From Agelas oroides (taxonomy: Eukaryota > Porifera > Demospongiae > Agelasida > Agelasidae), in the NCBI GenBank assembly GCA_949130485.1, contig OX422192.1:4224085-4288084 (forward strand): a stretch of DNA of 64,000 nt, read 5' to 3'. Shown piece after piece: positions 23,767 through 35,000 of the stretch. Within the stretch, counting starts at the first letter, position 1. Each line of letters begins with the position of its first letter. The notes beneath the pieces are model-generated. The model was not told the DNA's origin. It made no database searches and worked only from the letters and a program-made list of their open reading frames with translations. The translations under genes were made by a program, and so were the position numbers.

Positions 23767-25272
23767 CTGCATTCTAGCAATTGGATGATATGATTTTTCT
23801 GGTGTGTTAATCTTGTAGTATGTCCTGACATTACCAAAAAAAAAGATTGAAAATTACTCACTAGGTACTTGCAAACCAATGTCACATTGTAGAAGAGCTT
23901 ATTGCATATTCCTCTTTTCAAGTTGTTGTATATGATATATAGCTAAAGCTAACTTGTTGTGCTTGCTGTTATGTAATCAATTGTTTGAGCATTGATTCTA
24001 CATTACTGATCTCCTGCATGAACAACTTTTTTGGTTGGTTGGAGGTTACTCATTATAGACATTCATACTTGTGCAGGTAAAACTTGTGTCAATAATATAG
24101 CATGATGACGACTTAAGAGCCATGGGGATTGGGTGTGTAGTGCATGTTGATGTGCATGGAGAGTGAGTTGTGTTGTGGGTGGCTCCAACGTATACGCTGC
24201 TATTTCCCTGGGTGGCCAACTTTGGTAGCAAATATTTGGTGGTAAGAACGGCATAAATTTGAGAGATTTAGTAGCCATACTGAGCTGTGGATCGAACTGC
24301 TAGTAATGAGTAACTAGTGCGCTTGCATGGTTCTGTGTTCAGCTGGCAAATCTCCACTAGATATACAATATGCATGCACCTTATAACATTCACAGCTTTG
24401 TTTTTAGTCAATGTATAGCTATCGCTCTCTACTTCTCTTTTGTGCTTATTGTCCTTGTATTCGATCTGCGCTATGTAGAGTCTAATAATACATGCAGCAA
24501 ATTCATCCCCGTCCCCGTTGAAATACGTAATGTCGAACATTGGCCGGCCACCCACACACCAACTTCCGCCGCATACTGTTAGGAGGGTGTTTATCTTGTC
24601 AACAGCTGCCATTTGAGAGTAAGTTTTGCGCTGTGGAGCTGGAGTCAGTGACGTAAGTGCTTACATCGTAGCTTAGTACTTGTGTGAGACTTACGGGGGT
24701 TCACAAACGTTCATAAATTCGGCGACATCAGTGGTCAATAGCTCGCTGGACAGTAGATCCAAGGACCGCGCGGCAGTGGAAGTCTGTTGTGTCTACGTAA
24801 AAAAGCACTTTGCAAGCTTGATATACATGATTTTATACCAGGTACTTCACCCACCCATTTTGTAGAATCTGGGCACCTGTGATTTTGTTTCAGGGGTGTC
24901 TGTCTCAGTGGTTGACTATGTTAGCTCATAATTTATCTCTAAAGATATGATTGTTAGGTTCGTTGTTGCCATTCAAGTTGATTTGTGTTGTTTCCCATTG
25001 GGACACCTCACAAAATGTTAGTCCCCAATAATCTCCACTATAGAGGGATTCCGCTTGTACAAGTTAGGCAGTAGCTAGTATCATCATTATTAGCAAATCA
25101 GTCTGTGCACTAAGCCCTTAGCTAATGATGGGTGGGTCCTTCTTTGCATAAATGAACTTAGAAATACTCCTATAACCTTGTAGTACCTCTAATTGTGATG
25201 CTGATAAGAACTTTCAGTCCAGATGTGTGTGCGTTGGTCAAAGTTGAACCTTGACTATTAAAAGCTTGCTAA
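23767..25272. other. Intergenic, no supported gene
   Basis: A minus-strand frame at 24268-24612 (114 codons, starting MAAVDKINTLLT) has no recognisable domain and no linked exons, so it is not called. Nothing else was found. Confidence 0.3.
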
Positions 25273-25685
25273 GGCCAGACCAAATTGATTTTCTGTTTCA
25301 CGGGTCAGCATTCTGAATGCGCTGTGAAAAAATATTAATTGCGTGGGCGATGAGGCGCACGCGGATATAGTGTGGACAAGTGCACACTAATTAGAATAAC
25401 CACGTAGCCTCGCTAGTCTCCTGTCAAAGAGAACGCACCTGTGCACTCTAACTCCTTGGCATCCACGTCTTATCCTTGGTCGTTAAGCGAGGCGCCACCA
25501 CCGTTGTTCCTCGAAATATTTTGAACGTTGTTTTTGTCATATCTCTATATTATAATATTTGATACGTGTGCATTGATGTGAGGTCAAAGGTTGGATAATT
25601 AATTTTTCTTTTTTTTTCACCTACCTGCCGGGTCACTACTTGGAGGGAAAAAATCCGTGAAACAGAAAATCAATTTGGTCTGGCC
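25273..25685. mobile_element. 413-bp MITE with TAA target duplication (PIF/Harbinger-like)
   Basis: Near-perfect terminal inverted repeats of about 32 bp start GGCCAGACCAAATTGATTTT and end with the complement at 25654-25685. TAA stands on both sides (25270-25272 and 25686-25688). A 3-bp TWA duplication is the mark of PIF/Harbinger elements. The interior is non-coding. Confidence 0.85.
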
Positions 25686-26190
25686 TAATGATGGTGGGTG
25701 TGGTTGGAGTCATAAATCAGCACGAGATGGTTACAAGTGCTTTTGTGCGAAGTTTTTGAATGAAGGTCCAATTAGGAATGTAGTGGGCTGTCTGTGATCA
25801 CTAGACTGGTGGACTGCATTGGTGGACTGACACTAAAAATCATTTTTACACTTTCTATATAACCAGACTCACTTGGCTATAGGGCTAACATAGGTGTGCA
25901 AGTTGAAAAGCTGCATAATATTATAGCATGTATAGCGACTAACATTTGACACCCAAATTTACTTCAACAAGCAATCAGATTGGGATGACAAAATTCTGTC
26001 ATGTTTTTTAATTTCTGGGAACATTACTGTGTGCAAGAAGCTAGACTTAGTCTGTGACTCTGTGTGTATAAAAACAGTCAGCCATGCTTGACAGTAGATG
26101 TCCAGCGTGCCTTAGTTTATTGCTGGAAATCAGTTGCCACAGTACCTGATGGTTTCAACACATTCACACATGATCAATTGGTTATACTAA

Positions 26191-26248
26191 GAGTGCTTGA
26201 TGATGTCATTTGTTATTCCTCAATAACAAATGACATCATCAAGCACTC
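26191..26248. repeat. Perfect 27-bp hairpin
   Basis: GAGTGCTTGATGATGTCATT and the following bases to 26217 are exactly complementary to 26222-26248, with a 4-nt loop (CCTC). It lies about 630 bp upstream of the NLR gene start and is non-coding. Confidence 0.85.
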
Positions 26249-26879
26249 CAACACCTAAAATTCTCACAATTCCAAGCTCTTTATATTCTTCAGCTTCTCA
26301 AAATTATTATATTATTACGAAATTAAACTATGCCCCTCCTGAGTTAGTTATGCACTGCTGATGAATGTGAGCAAACTTACATGCAGAAATATTGGCTCAA
26401 TTTCAGTGGCCTGAAGAACTTATCTACTGCTTCAGGATTGCATGAGAAACCCATTCATCCTATATAGCTTCTGAAGTGCACTAATCTCATAGTAAACTGT
26501 TAACCTTCCTTATGTAGCAGGCGTGATGTGTCTCAGAAACCAATACTTGATTATACTGTCTTTCTCCACATTTTTGTGTTTTTTTCCCATAAAATAATTT
26601 CCATGAGATTCTGTGAGGCAGTGGTCTAGGTCTTCCCTTCTTTGCAGCCTGCAAAGGTTATCCCACCTCATATTAAGCATACTCAGAAATACCTATGTCT
26701 CAATTGCAATGGGCATTGGGCATTATACCCGTAGAATAATGTATAATCTTAGCTTACTATTTTATTATACAGGTATTAAGAGCTCTCTATCAGTGAACAT
26801 GTGACACTTTATGTCACTTTCAATCATTGTTATTCTTTCTACAGAGATTATGTCAGCTGCATAAGCTTTATTACACACA

Positions 26880-27297
26880 ATGGCCTTTAGTTCTGAGAGT
26901 ACTGAGTCCTGTGTGCTTCGTAAGCACTATAATGAACTATGTGAGATAATTCAGAGTGCTGACTATTTAGCAATTAATCTCTATTCTGAAGGACTCATCA
27001 GTAGAGAAGTACATGACAATGTGCATGCATCTCAAGTAACAACCGACAAGAATATCAAACTTCTTGCTGCAGTTGAGCGTACAGTTCGTATGAATCCAGA
27101 CCAGTTGCATGAGTTCTTCCAGATCTTGGATAAGGAATTGTACTTACAAGACATTGTGAAGCAAATGAAGGATTCTTTGTGTAAGTGGGTTTTCAATATT
27201 AGATAGATGAATAGGTGGATAGAATAAATAGATGGATCGATGTATAAGGATACTAGATAAATTGTTAGTGGGCAAGTAGGTAGGGAGGTACGTATAC

Positions 27298-27330
<33 letters not shown>

Positions 27331-29838
27331 TAAAATGCAGGCAAGTTATTAGAAACTTATCTGTGATCTGATAATTTTCAGCTGAAATACAACTGCCAGT
27401 GAAAAGAAGAAAGCTCCAACAACCGGTACCACAATCAACATCACAACCCAAGTCCTTAAAGGAGAGCATTGATCCAGAACGTATAAAAGAGTTTCGAAAG
27501 TACTTGTATGCCATTTATACTCGAACACTAGTAGTGCCAGATAGCACAAAGTGGCCATGTATTCGTTCCAAGAGTGCCATTAACTTAGCATGCATCAGAA
27601 AGGAGCAAATGAACTCTTTTGAACTTGATGAGTTTACACGAGATACTATCCATGGCAACATTGATGATATTTTTAACAGAAAGGAGGCTATAGATATTAC
27701 AGAGGTAGCCAAACAACAGGAGGATGGTACACTTCAGAACTGTGTTCTCATTGAAGGTGCACCAGGAGTAGGAAAAACAACACTTGCATGCATTCTCTGC
27801 AAGCGGTGGATTAATCGTGAGCTTCTCCTTCAATATTCTCTGGTACTATTGCTGAGACTCTGTGATAGGAGTGTACGTGAGGCCAAAACCATCGCTGATC
27901 TCTTTAGACATCCAGACAAAGTAGTCCAAAATGCAGTGGCAGTGGAGGTGGAAAAGTGTTACGGAAATAGAGTTGCTTTCATTTTTGAGGGATTTGACGA
28001 ATTTCCTCTTGCTCTGCAGACGGAGGATTCCATTATTCTGCAAATTATTAGGGGCAATCAGCTTCCTTGTGCCACTAAGATAGTCACCAGTCGTCCATCT
28101 GCAACGGCTTCGTTGCAAGAAATGCCAACCGTAACACAGCATGTGGAAATCCTTGGCTTCAGGAACGAAGAAATCAAAACCTATGTTAACAGTGAACTGA
28201 GCTACCAGGAATCCCTCCTGAATGACTTCAGAAAGTACTGTACTAACTACCCTCATATTTCATCTATGATGTACATTCCCCTCAACTGTGCCATTGTGGT
28301 GGAGGTTTACAAAAGACACAAAACAGCTGGGAGGTTCATACCAAAAACGTCAACTGAACTGTATATGTCTTTGACAAAGACACTTCTCCTTCGACACATG
28401 AATGAACAGCCTGAACATGGAAAGAGGAAAAATCTATCAGATATTTCAGAATTACCTCCTGAGCTATATCAACAGTTTAGTTATTTATGCAAAATTGCCT
28501 ACAGTGGAGTAAGTGAACGCCAGCTTGTTTTCTCAGAAATATCCAGTGACTTTGAAAGTTTTGGAATCATGCATTGCAGCTCTGAACTCTATGTAGATAC
28601 TGGACATTCCTTCTCCTACAACTTTCTTCATCTAACCATTCAGGAATTCTTGGCTGCGTATCATCTGTATGTATCAACAAAAGAGTACAGTGAGCACCTC
28701 AAAACACACTGCAGCAACACCCATTTCAAACAAGTCCTAATCTTCTTGGCTGGCCTTACTAAGCTCCAAGGTGTCAGTACTGAATTTATTCAGTCAATGA
28801 TTCTGTCTCCTTCTACTGACAACTTTGGCATCAGCTTGGATGGACTACACTAGCTATTTGAAGCTCAGAATGAAGTGTTAATTAGTGATGTGCTTAAACT
28901 AGACAGTCCCATAGTTTTCATACCGCCTCAGTACCTGTATCCCCACGATTGTTACACCCTGGGGTACTACATTGCCCACAGCTATAGCACCTGGGAAGTT
29001 GACCTCTCAGACAGTCATATCAGTGATGATCAAATGGAAATGATAGCTCTTGGTGTGGCTGTCAAAGGTGAAAGCGGCATGGGCACAGGCAATGTGACAA
29101 AGTTAGTTCTAAGAAACAATCTGCTCACATCAAAATGTTTACGATATTATCAAAACAATGCTTCCTTCAGTGTCTTTTAGGTCTTAATCTTTCTAGGAAT
29201 AAATTTGACTCTAGTGCTTGTGGCATTATTGCTTGCAACCTTCTTCCACTGATGCTAAAATGCAGACGGATTGTTTTATCTTTCAATAAGGTTGGGAAAG
29301 GAGGGGGCATTCCACTTTTGACAAAGCTTTCCAGCCTACCTGATCTGGAAGAATTAGGACTTTATGAGACTCATATAGGCTATGAAGATGTCCAGGCACT
29401 CTGTGGACAGCTGCCATACATGAAGAACATATCACTAGTTGATATTGGAAGAAATGATCTTTCAGAAGAGAGCATCCAGCTTGTCATTGATACCTTACCA
29501 ATAATCTCGTGAGTAACCTTAAGCTGGCTATGTCTTACAACAAACTTTCCCCAGTACACGTGTCTTTACTTACAAAAGTGCTTAGAACAGTCAATAACCT
29601 CGAGCATTTGAACCTGCAAGGATGTGGTGTGGAAACTGAAGGAGCGTGTATGCTGGCCTCTGCACTGTGTACACGTGACTCAAAACTGAGAACACTCGGC
29701 TTGAATGAAAACCACCTTCAGGAGGAAGCAGGAATTGCATTTGCAAAGACTCTACAAGAAAATGTGTCACTGATTGAGCTTCAATTAGTAAAGAACAACC
29801 TTGGACAAAATGCTGTGCAAACATTAGTAAACTCCTGA
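26880..29838 (+). pseudogene. NACHT-LRR (NLR-type) innate immune receptor, broken
   Basis: Exon 1 (26880-27180, phase 1) encodes a ~100-aa helical domain in the position of a death-fold/CARD-like module. Exon 2 starts at 27382 and matches in phase. It carries the NACHT ATPase: Walker A GAPGVGKTT (about 27756-27782), a Walker B-type AFIFEGFDEFP, the sensor phrase KIVTSRPSA, and a winged-helix region ending QEFLAAYHLY. An in-frame TAG at 28851-28853 interrupts it. The same frame then continues into the region before the repeats and the first leucine-rich repeat. The frame changes once at about 29140-29165 and again at about 29510, while ribonuclease-inhibitor-type leucine-rich repeats (LVLRNNLL, LGLNLSRNKFD, LEHLNLQGCGVE, LRTLGLNENHL) continue to 29838. 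Known NLRs of this layout sense microbial ligands in the cytosol. Three lesions make a pseudogene likely, though a truncated NACHT-only product is possible. Confidence 0.85.
27299..27331. repeat. (GATA)n microsatellite in the NLR intron
   Basis: About eight GATA units, within the 201-bp intron between the two NLR exons; looser GATA/GGTA units precede it from 27203. Confidence 0.9.
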
Positions 29839-31261
29839 GAGCTCTCCAATTATCGATATTGTACAAGTCATCCACTGAAATTCACACACACTTTGAACAA
29901 AGAGTAATCTGGCAGTAATTTGTGTAGTGAGGCACACAGCTTGGACAGTTATGTATAAAATATGCAACTTGTGAATAGTGTCTTAATACCTGATACAGTA
30001 ATGATCATTCATCTATATTGCTAGTACCTAACTAATTCAATACACCTTCCATGTTACAATAATTACATTCTTAATGTGTACTATGATGTTTGTGCATACG
30101 AATTCACAGGGTTTTGTATGAAATCAGTAGGCAGGCTTTTTGCCTTCATTGTTGCCATACATTTTTTACACTTAGAGTTCACCAGTGAAAGTTACTGGTG
30201 TACATCAATATGCATTGATTGGGTGTCCATTGAATCCTATGTGACACAAGTATCTCTGTGGTTTTTGCCCAAGCAATTTACCCAGTGTTTACACAATGGG
30301 TTAAGTTTCACATGTACAGTAGCAGAGGATCCCAAGTCTGCTTAGTCTCCATACTGCAAGCAATGGAAAGCTGGGCAAGGCTTTGGAATGAGGCTACAAT
30401 CTGCTACAGTTTATGCCAAATTCTGCTGCCCTCCACTAGCTTGTCAGTCATTTTTAGGCAAATATTATCACTAAAACTTTGCTACTACTGACAGGTGACC
30501 TGCATTCCAAAGTGTGTATAAATAACCATGCAATCAGGTAGTGAATTGTGCCAAGCACCGACAAGTCACCTGCAGTTCACAGTACAGATATGGTTGTTGT
30601 TCATCAGCAGCCAATATCATTTGTGCATCTTGTGATGATAAGGTGGAGGGTGACAAAGACACAGTACATACATAATAACCATGTAATATACACACACATA
30701 CACCTAATATTCATAGCCACTTGCTACCTGTACATGAATATGGACACTAAGATTAGGTTATAGAAAGCAGTAAAGAAATAAAAAGAATTCAGTAGAGTGA
30801 AAATTTAAATTCTGGAAGTTTGCCTATAGGAGAAAACAAGAACAGTATCATGATATCAACAAACAGACCTTATTTCCACCAACTGTATACATGTGGCCTA
30901 GAAAAGCTTTTGATACTGCAAGTGACAGAGGGTGGAATTGAGGCTCTCTTGTTTCCAACCCAGTTGATCATTACTTGAGTAGTTCAGATGACATCATGTA
31001 GATCATGTAGATCATGTAGAGTAGGCCCTCTCTTACCCTGATCAGCCAAACTATACCAGGTACATTTCACGCTCAATTAGTTATACGCACAGCATATTAT
31101 GCGTACATCAAAATATTTGAACTAGAAGGGTGCCAACTAAAATAAGGGTCCATTGTAGCGTTATTCCCAGTCCTTTCAACAGTTTAGTTTTTTTCATTTA
31201 AGTATGCAAAAACAGAGAGCTCCTTTTTGCCTAATGGTGATCAAAAAAATGTATAGTTGGA
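29839..31261. other. Intergenic, no supported gene
   Basis: No coding exon or RNA gene seen. A small triplicate of GATCATGTA occurs near 30995-31020. Confidence 0.35.
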
Positions 31262-31620
31262 AGGTCTGGGAATGAGGCTAGGTTGATTATAAGTCTGTCC
31301 TAGCTTCATTCCCAGGCCACCCCCATATTGTTCTTCAGTTTGCAGTCAGTACATGCCAAAATTGGGAAGGCCTGGGAACACTTATCATGTGAATGACATC
31401 AGGTGGGCGCGAGGTGGATGTAGGGGGGAGGGGCCCACATTCAAGTAACGCACTAGTCTTCATCATTGAGCGCTCCATCACTGCAAGACCCCAGACATTG
31501 ATAAGATCGCAAATACTCTGCTTAACCGGTAACAAATTTGCTCTCGGGTTTATTGCACATAGTCAGGCACTGCCCCCCCCACTACATCCACCTTATGTCC
31601 ATGTCACTAACCCTAAATTC
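31262..31620. mobile_element. Fragments of the TA-flanked TIR family
   Basis: 31262-31281 (GGTCTGGGAATGAGGCTA) is a right end and 31300-31318 (CTAGCTTCATTCCCAGGCC) a left end, back to back. From 31370 to about 31620 the DNA follows the interior of the element at 57353-57797. Both have GGCCTGGGA, TGTGAATGA, then GAGGTGGATGTAGGGGGGA against GAGGTTGATGTAGGGGGGA, then CCCAGACATTGATAAGATC against TCCAGACATTAACGTGGTC. This explains the minus-strand frame at 31335-31535. Confidence 0.65.
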
Positions 31621-32091
31621 TTTTCACTTGAGACTACTTTTAGCCTATGCATGCCTTTCACGCACCGTATCTCCACTTCTGTCCAAGCTCTGACTCCAAA
31701 ACTGAACCCAAGTCCACTTCTAGCCTTACTAAGCAGACCCGTGACCTTAACAATGTCCACTCATTAATGAGCATGCAATAGTCAGCATTCTCGGTTGGCA
31801 ATACCCGCTCAGAACCCAAGCCGCCTTCCCTGCTGGAAAATGAAGGTGAGAGTAGCGTTTCTAGGCCTGTTTGTACAACTAGGACGGGAATTGGCCCACT
31901 CGTTGTCAACCATGGCTCATTTACAGCCAAGCCTAGCAGCTGCCATGTGCACAGCACCCTGCGGATGACCCCACCCACCTTCCCCTGTCCCACCCTTTCT
32001 GCTGATGCAGAACCTGCGCACAAGTGTGCAGAGACTATCTTTTCTGTGCAGTACACAGTGTGATGTAACCAAAAGTGCACTGTACACTCAC

Positions 32092-35000
32092 CAGAGTGTC
32101 CCTTGTAAGTTTTCTTCTTCTGCGAAGTGGGATGTCCTCCAGAGAACACAAAAGGTTTGCCTGGTGTTTTGGAGACTGTAGACAGAAGGAAAGAGAAACA
32201 GAACTTCACTAAACGATTACTACCAAATTTATTGTACAAGATTAAGTTAAGATGTAGATTACCATGGAAAAGATTATGGTATATATACCTTTGGGCTGTT
32301 TATCGGCTCCAAGTCTGAAGTTTAATGTCATGTTTTGGGTAGACAGTACAGTGAATGTGTGTGGTGGTTTTGTGACTGTTCTTGGTTTTGGTATTGCTGA
32401 GTGAGATGAGGCTACATTTTCTGCCACCTGTGTGTGTGTGTGTGTGTGCATGGGAAGGGGAGGGATTTGTGTGTGACAAACAGTAGCAAGTGAATTGCAC
32501 ATGTACCACCACAGGAGCTTATGAACCACCATCATCTATGAAGACACTAGAGACTAGTTCATACTCAAATTCTTAGCCTCAATCCCAGGTCTTCCTTGCC
32601 CCCAGAATGCAAAAACAAAGAATTTAAGAGTTGCATAACAAAAAAATGGAAAGTGAGGAAGGCATGGGAACAAGGCTATGTCTCTCTCTCTCCCTAAGGG
32701 ACTATATACATGGACTATATAATATTACTGAGGTATGCAAGCGCTGAAAATTAATGGTGAAGAGAGCTTACATGAAGTCTTGGCTTCTTGGCAGACATGC
32801 CGGTGCCTCTGCCGTCCACCTCAGCTGCTCTCTTTTCCTTTCGTTTTTGGTGATCAACAATTGAAGGCATTCTGGGAAGAGGAAAATGAATGCACATGTA
32901 CATGTTCCATATCCTGTGCCAATCGTATCACACAACATGTGGGGGTACAGTCCCATGCCAAACCATTTATGCTCTCTGGCAAAGAAAGTTTGGTAGCCTT
33001 ATTCAAACTCTTTGTCACTAACACTTTCATCATCCGGAATGCTCAATGACTAACGAAATCATACAGTGAACTAGTCTCATTCCTAGGTCTTCCCACCATC
33101 CAGTCTTTTATTGCTTGCAGTATACTCATTCATAGGTCTTCCCCTTCTGTTTTGCATATTGTAAGCGATCAAAGACTGGACGGAGTGAAGGCCTGGGAAC
33201 AAGGCTACAGTGAACAGTTACGTACATCACTAAAGTGTGATGGCTGCCATCCATTCCAACTTGTGAAAGAATGTTTGCAAGTTTCAACACAACAGCTAGT
33301 TACAAAGAACCCTGATGACCAGCTTGTTAAGTTCTAGGTTGATGACTGCAGTCAAGTTACTACCCTCTCTGTTACGTAGTGGCTAAGGGACCACTGACTG
33401 CTTGAAGTCTGGGCAACACAACAAGTTAATCATGAGCACCCACTTGCTACTGATAATTGCATTCTTGGCACCATAGTGGAAAATAGTAATACAGTATATT
33501 TGACGGGATGTAAATTAAATAATGAATCAGGGAGTGTGGACGGTTGGGTACAAGACTGGGCCTTGGAACAAGGTTAGAGACTAGTGCACACAAATAGGAA
33601 GGTTGGGATAGAGTGTCTAAGGCAGTACTGACCCTGCTAAAACACTACCAAACAGAATTATGCACTAGAAAGTCATCATTAATGCCCACATTTTGAAGTA
33701 CAACACAAAACTTGCCTCTTAAATTGCTTTTTATGGGCTCTCTCAAACTTGCTGGCAGTCACACTCTTAACGGGGATCCTGCTTGTCTCTGTTCCCCCAA
33801 ACACTGGTCTGTAGTTTGGGTCAGCCTCTGCAGGACAAAATGACATAGTCCGTTTGATGCATATAGTAAGGTATGAGGAGCTGGGTATGAAGTCAGCCCT
33901 CATCTGATACTGTAATAAAGAGCTGAATATACACAGTGAAAAGCAGAGGCTGGAGAAGAAGGCTACGAAACATGTAGATGCAACAGTAGCTTTGTTTCAG
34001 GGCTCTCACATATTTCATCACTTGTACAGTAGATAGCTGGGGTTGTGAGAGTCATGGAACAAGAGCTAGACCTTTATTCTCAACTGCCAGCAGTTGAGAG
34101 AGGGGTATATATAACATTTTCGGGCAAGAAAGAAAAATAGTTTAGCTCAACAGACTAAGGGACAAGGCTAAGCAGCTGCTCGGCTACTAAAGCTGAAACA
34201 TAGCAAACATACTTCTGTCTTCTACTCTCTTCTGCAGGAGGTCCATGATCTCCGACTCGATCTTGCCATCGTCTTCACCGTTTAGCTTTACAGTCTGGGT
34301 GGTGCGGGCATGGTTGGATGAAGGTGGGCTGATTGAAAATGTGTCCCGCCACTTGTGATTGACAGGACGGCTTCTCATCTCAGGGGGAGAGGTAGATGCT
34401 GGTCCGCCTTCCTTGGCTGCTACAACCGACTGATCAGTGGATTTTGAGGCAGTGTTGCAATCACAACCGGCAGATGAAGAAGGGCTGATTGAAAATGTAT
34501 CTCGTCGTTTGCGAGCAGCAGGAGGGCATGTAGACTCAGGGGGAGAGATAGGTGCTGGTTCACCTTCCTTGGTTTCTACTACTGATTGACTGGTGGAGGC
34601 AGTGGTGCAGGTACGACCAACAGATGAAGAAGGGCTGATTGAAAATGTATCTCGTCGTTTGCGAGTGGCAGGAGCGTCTGTAGACTCAGGGGGAGAGATA
34701 GGTGCTGGTTCACCTTCCTTGGTTTCTACTACTGACTGACTGGTAGATTCGGAGGCAACCTGGTAGCCTGGTAGAGGTGAGGGGTTAACACTGGCTTTGA
34801 GTTGTTTATGTGGTGGTGAGATGCTGTATGTTTCACGACGCTTCCTCTTTCGTGGATTCTGGACGTTATCAGTTTTAGTTACTGGAGGAGACGGGTAGGT
34901 GCTAATAGCAGCAGCCTCACCTGGCTCCCCGGCAGACGCTTCTCCTTCCATCACATCCATCTCTGGAGACTCTGCCACTGGTTTACCTGATTCGACAAAG

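Noticed and set aside
24268..24612. 114-codon minus-strand frame starting MAAVDKINT
   Set aside because: No domain, no splice partner and no clear context; length is within chance expectation for this DNA.
31335..31535. NuSAP-like 3' exon on the minus strand
   Set aside because: The DNA aligns by eye with the interior of the transposon at 57353-57797, so the frame is repeat-derived.
31658..32037. Last exon of the NuSAP-like gene
   Set aside because: An acceptor (GTGCGCAG) with the right phase and an open frame to a stop at 31658 exist, but the peptide is not basic and does not resemble the family; left as a possibility only.
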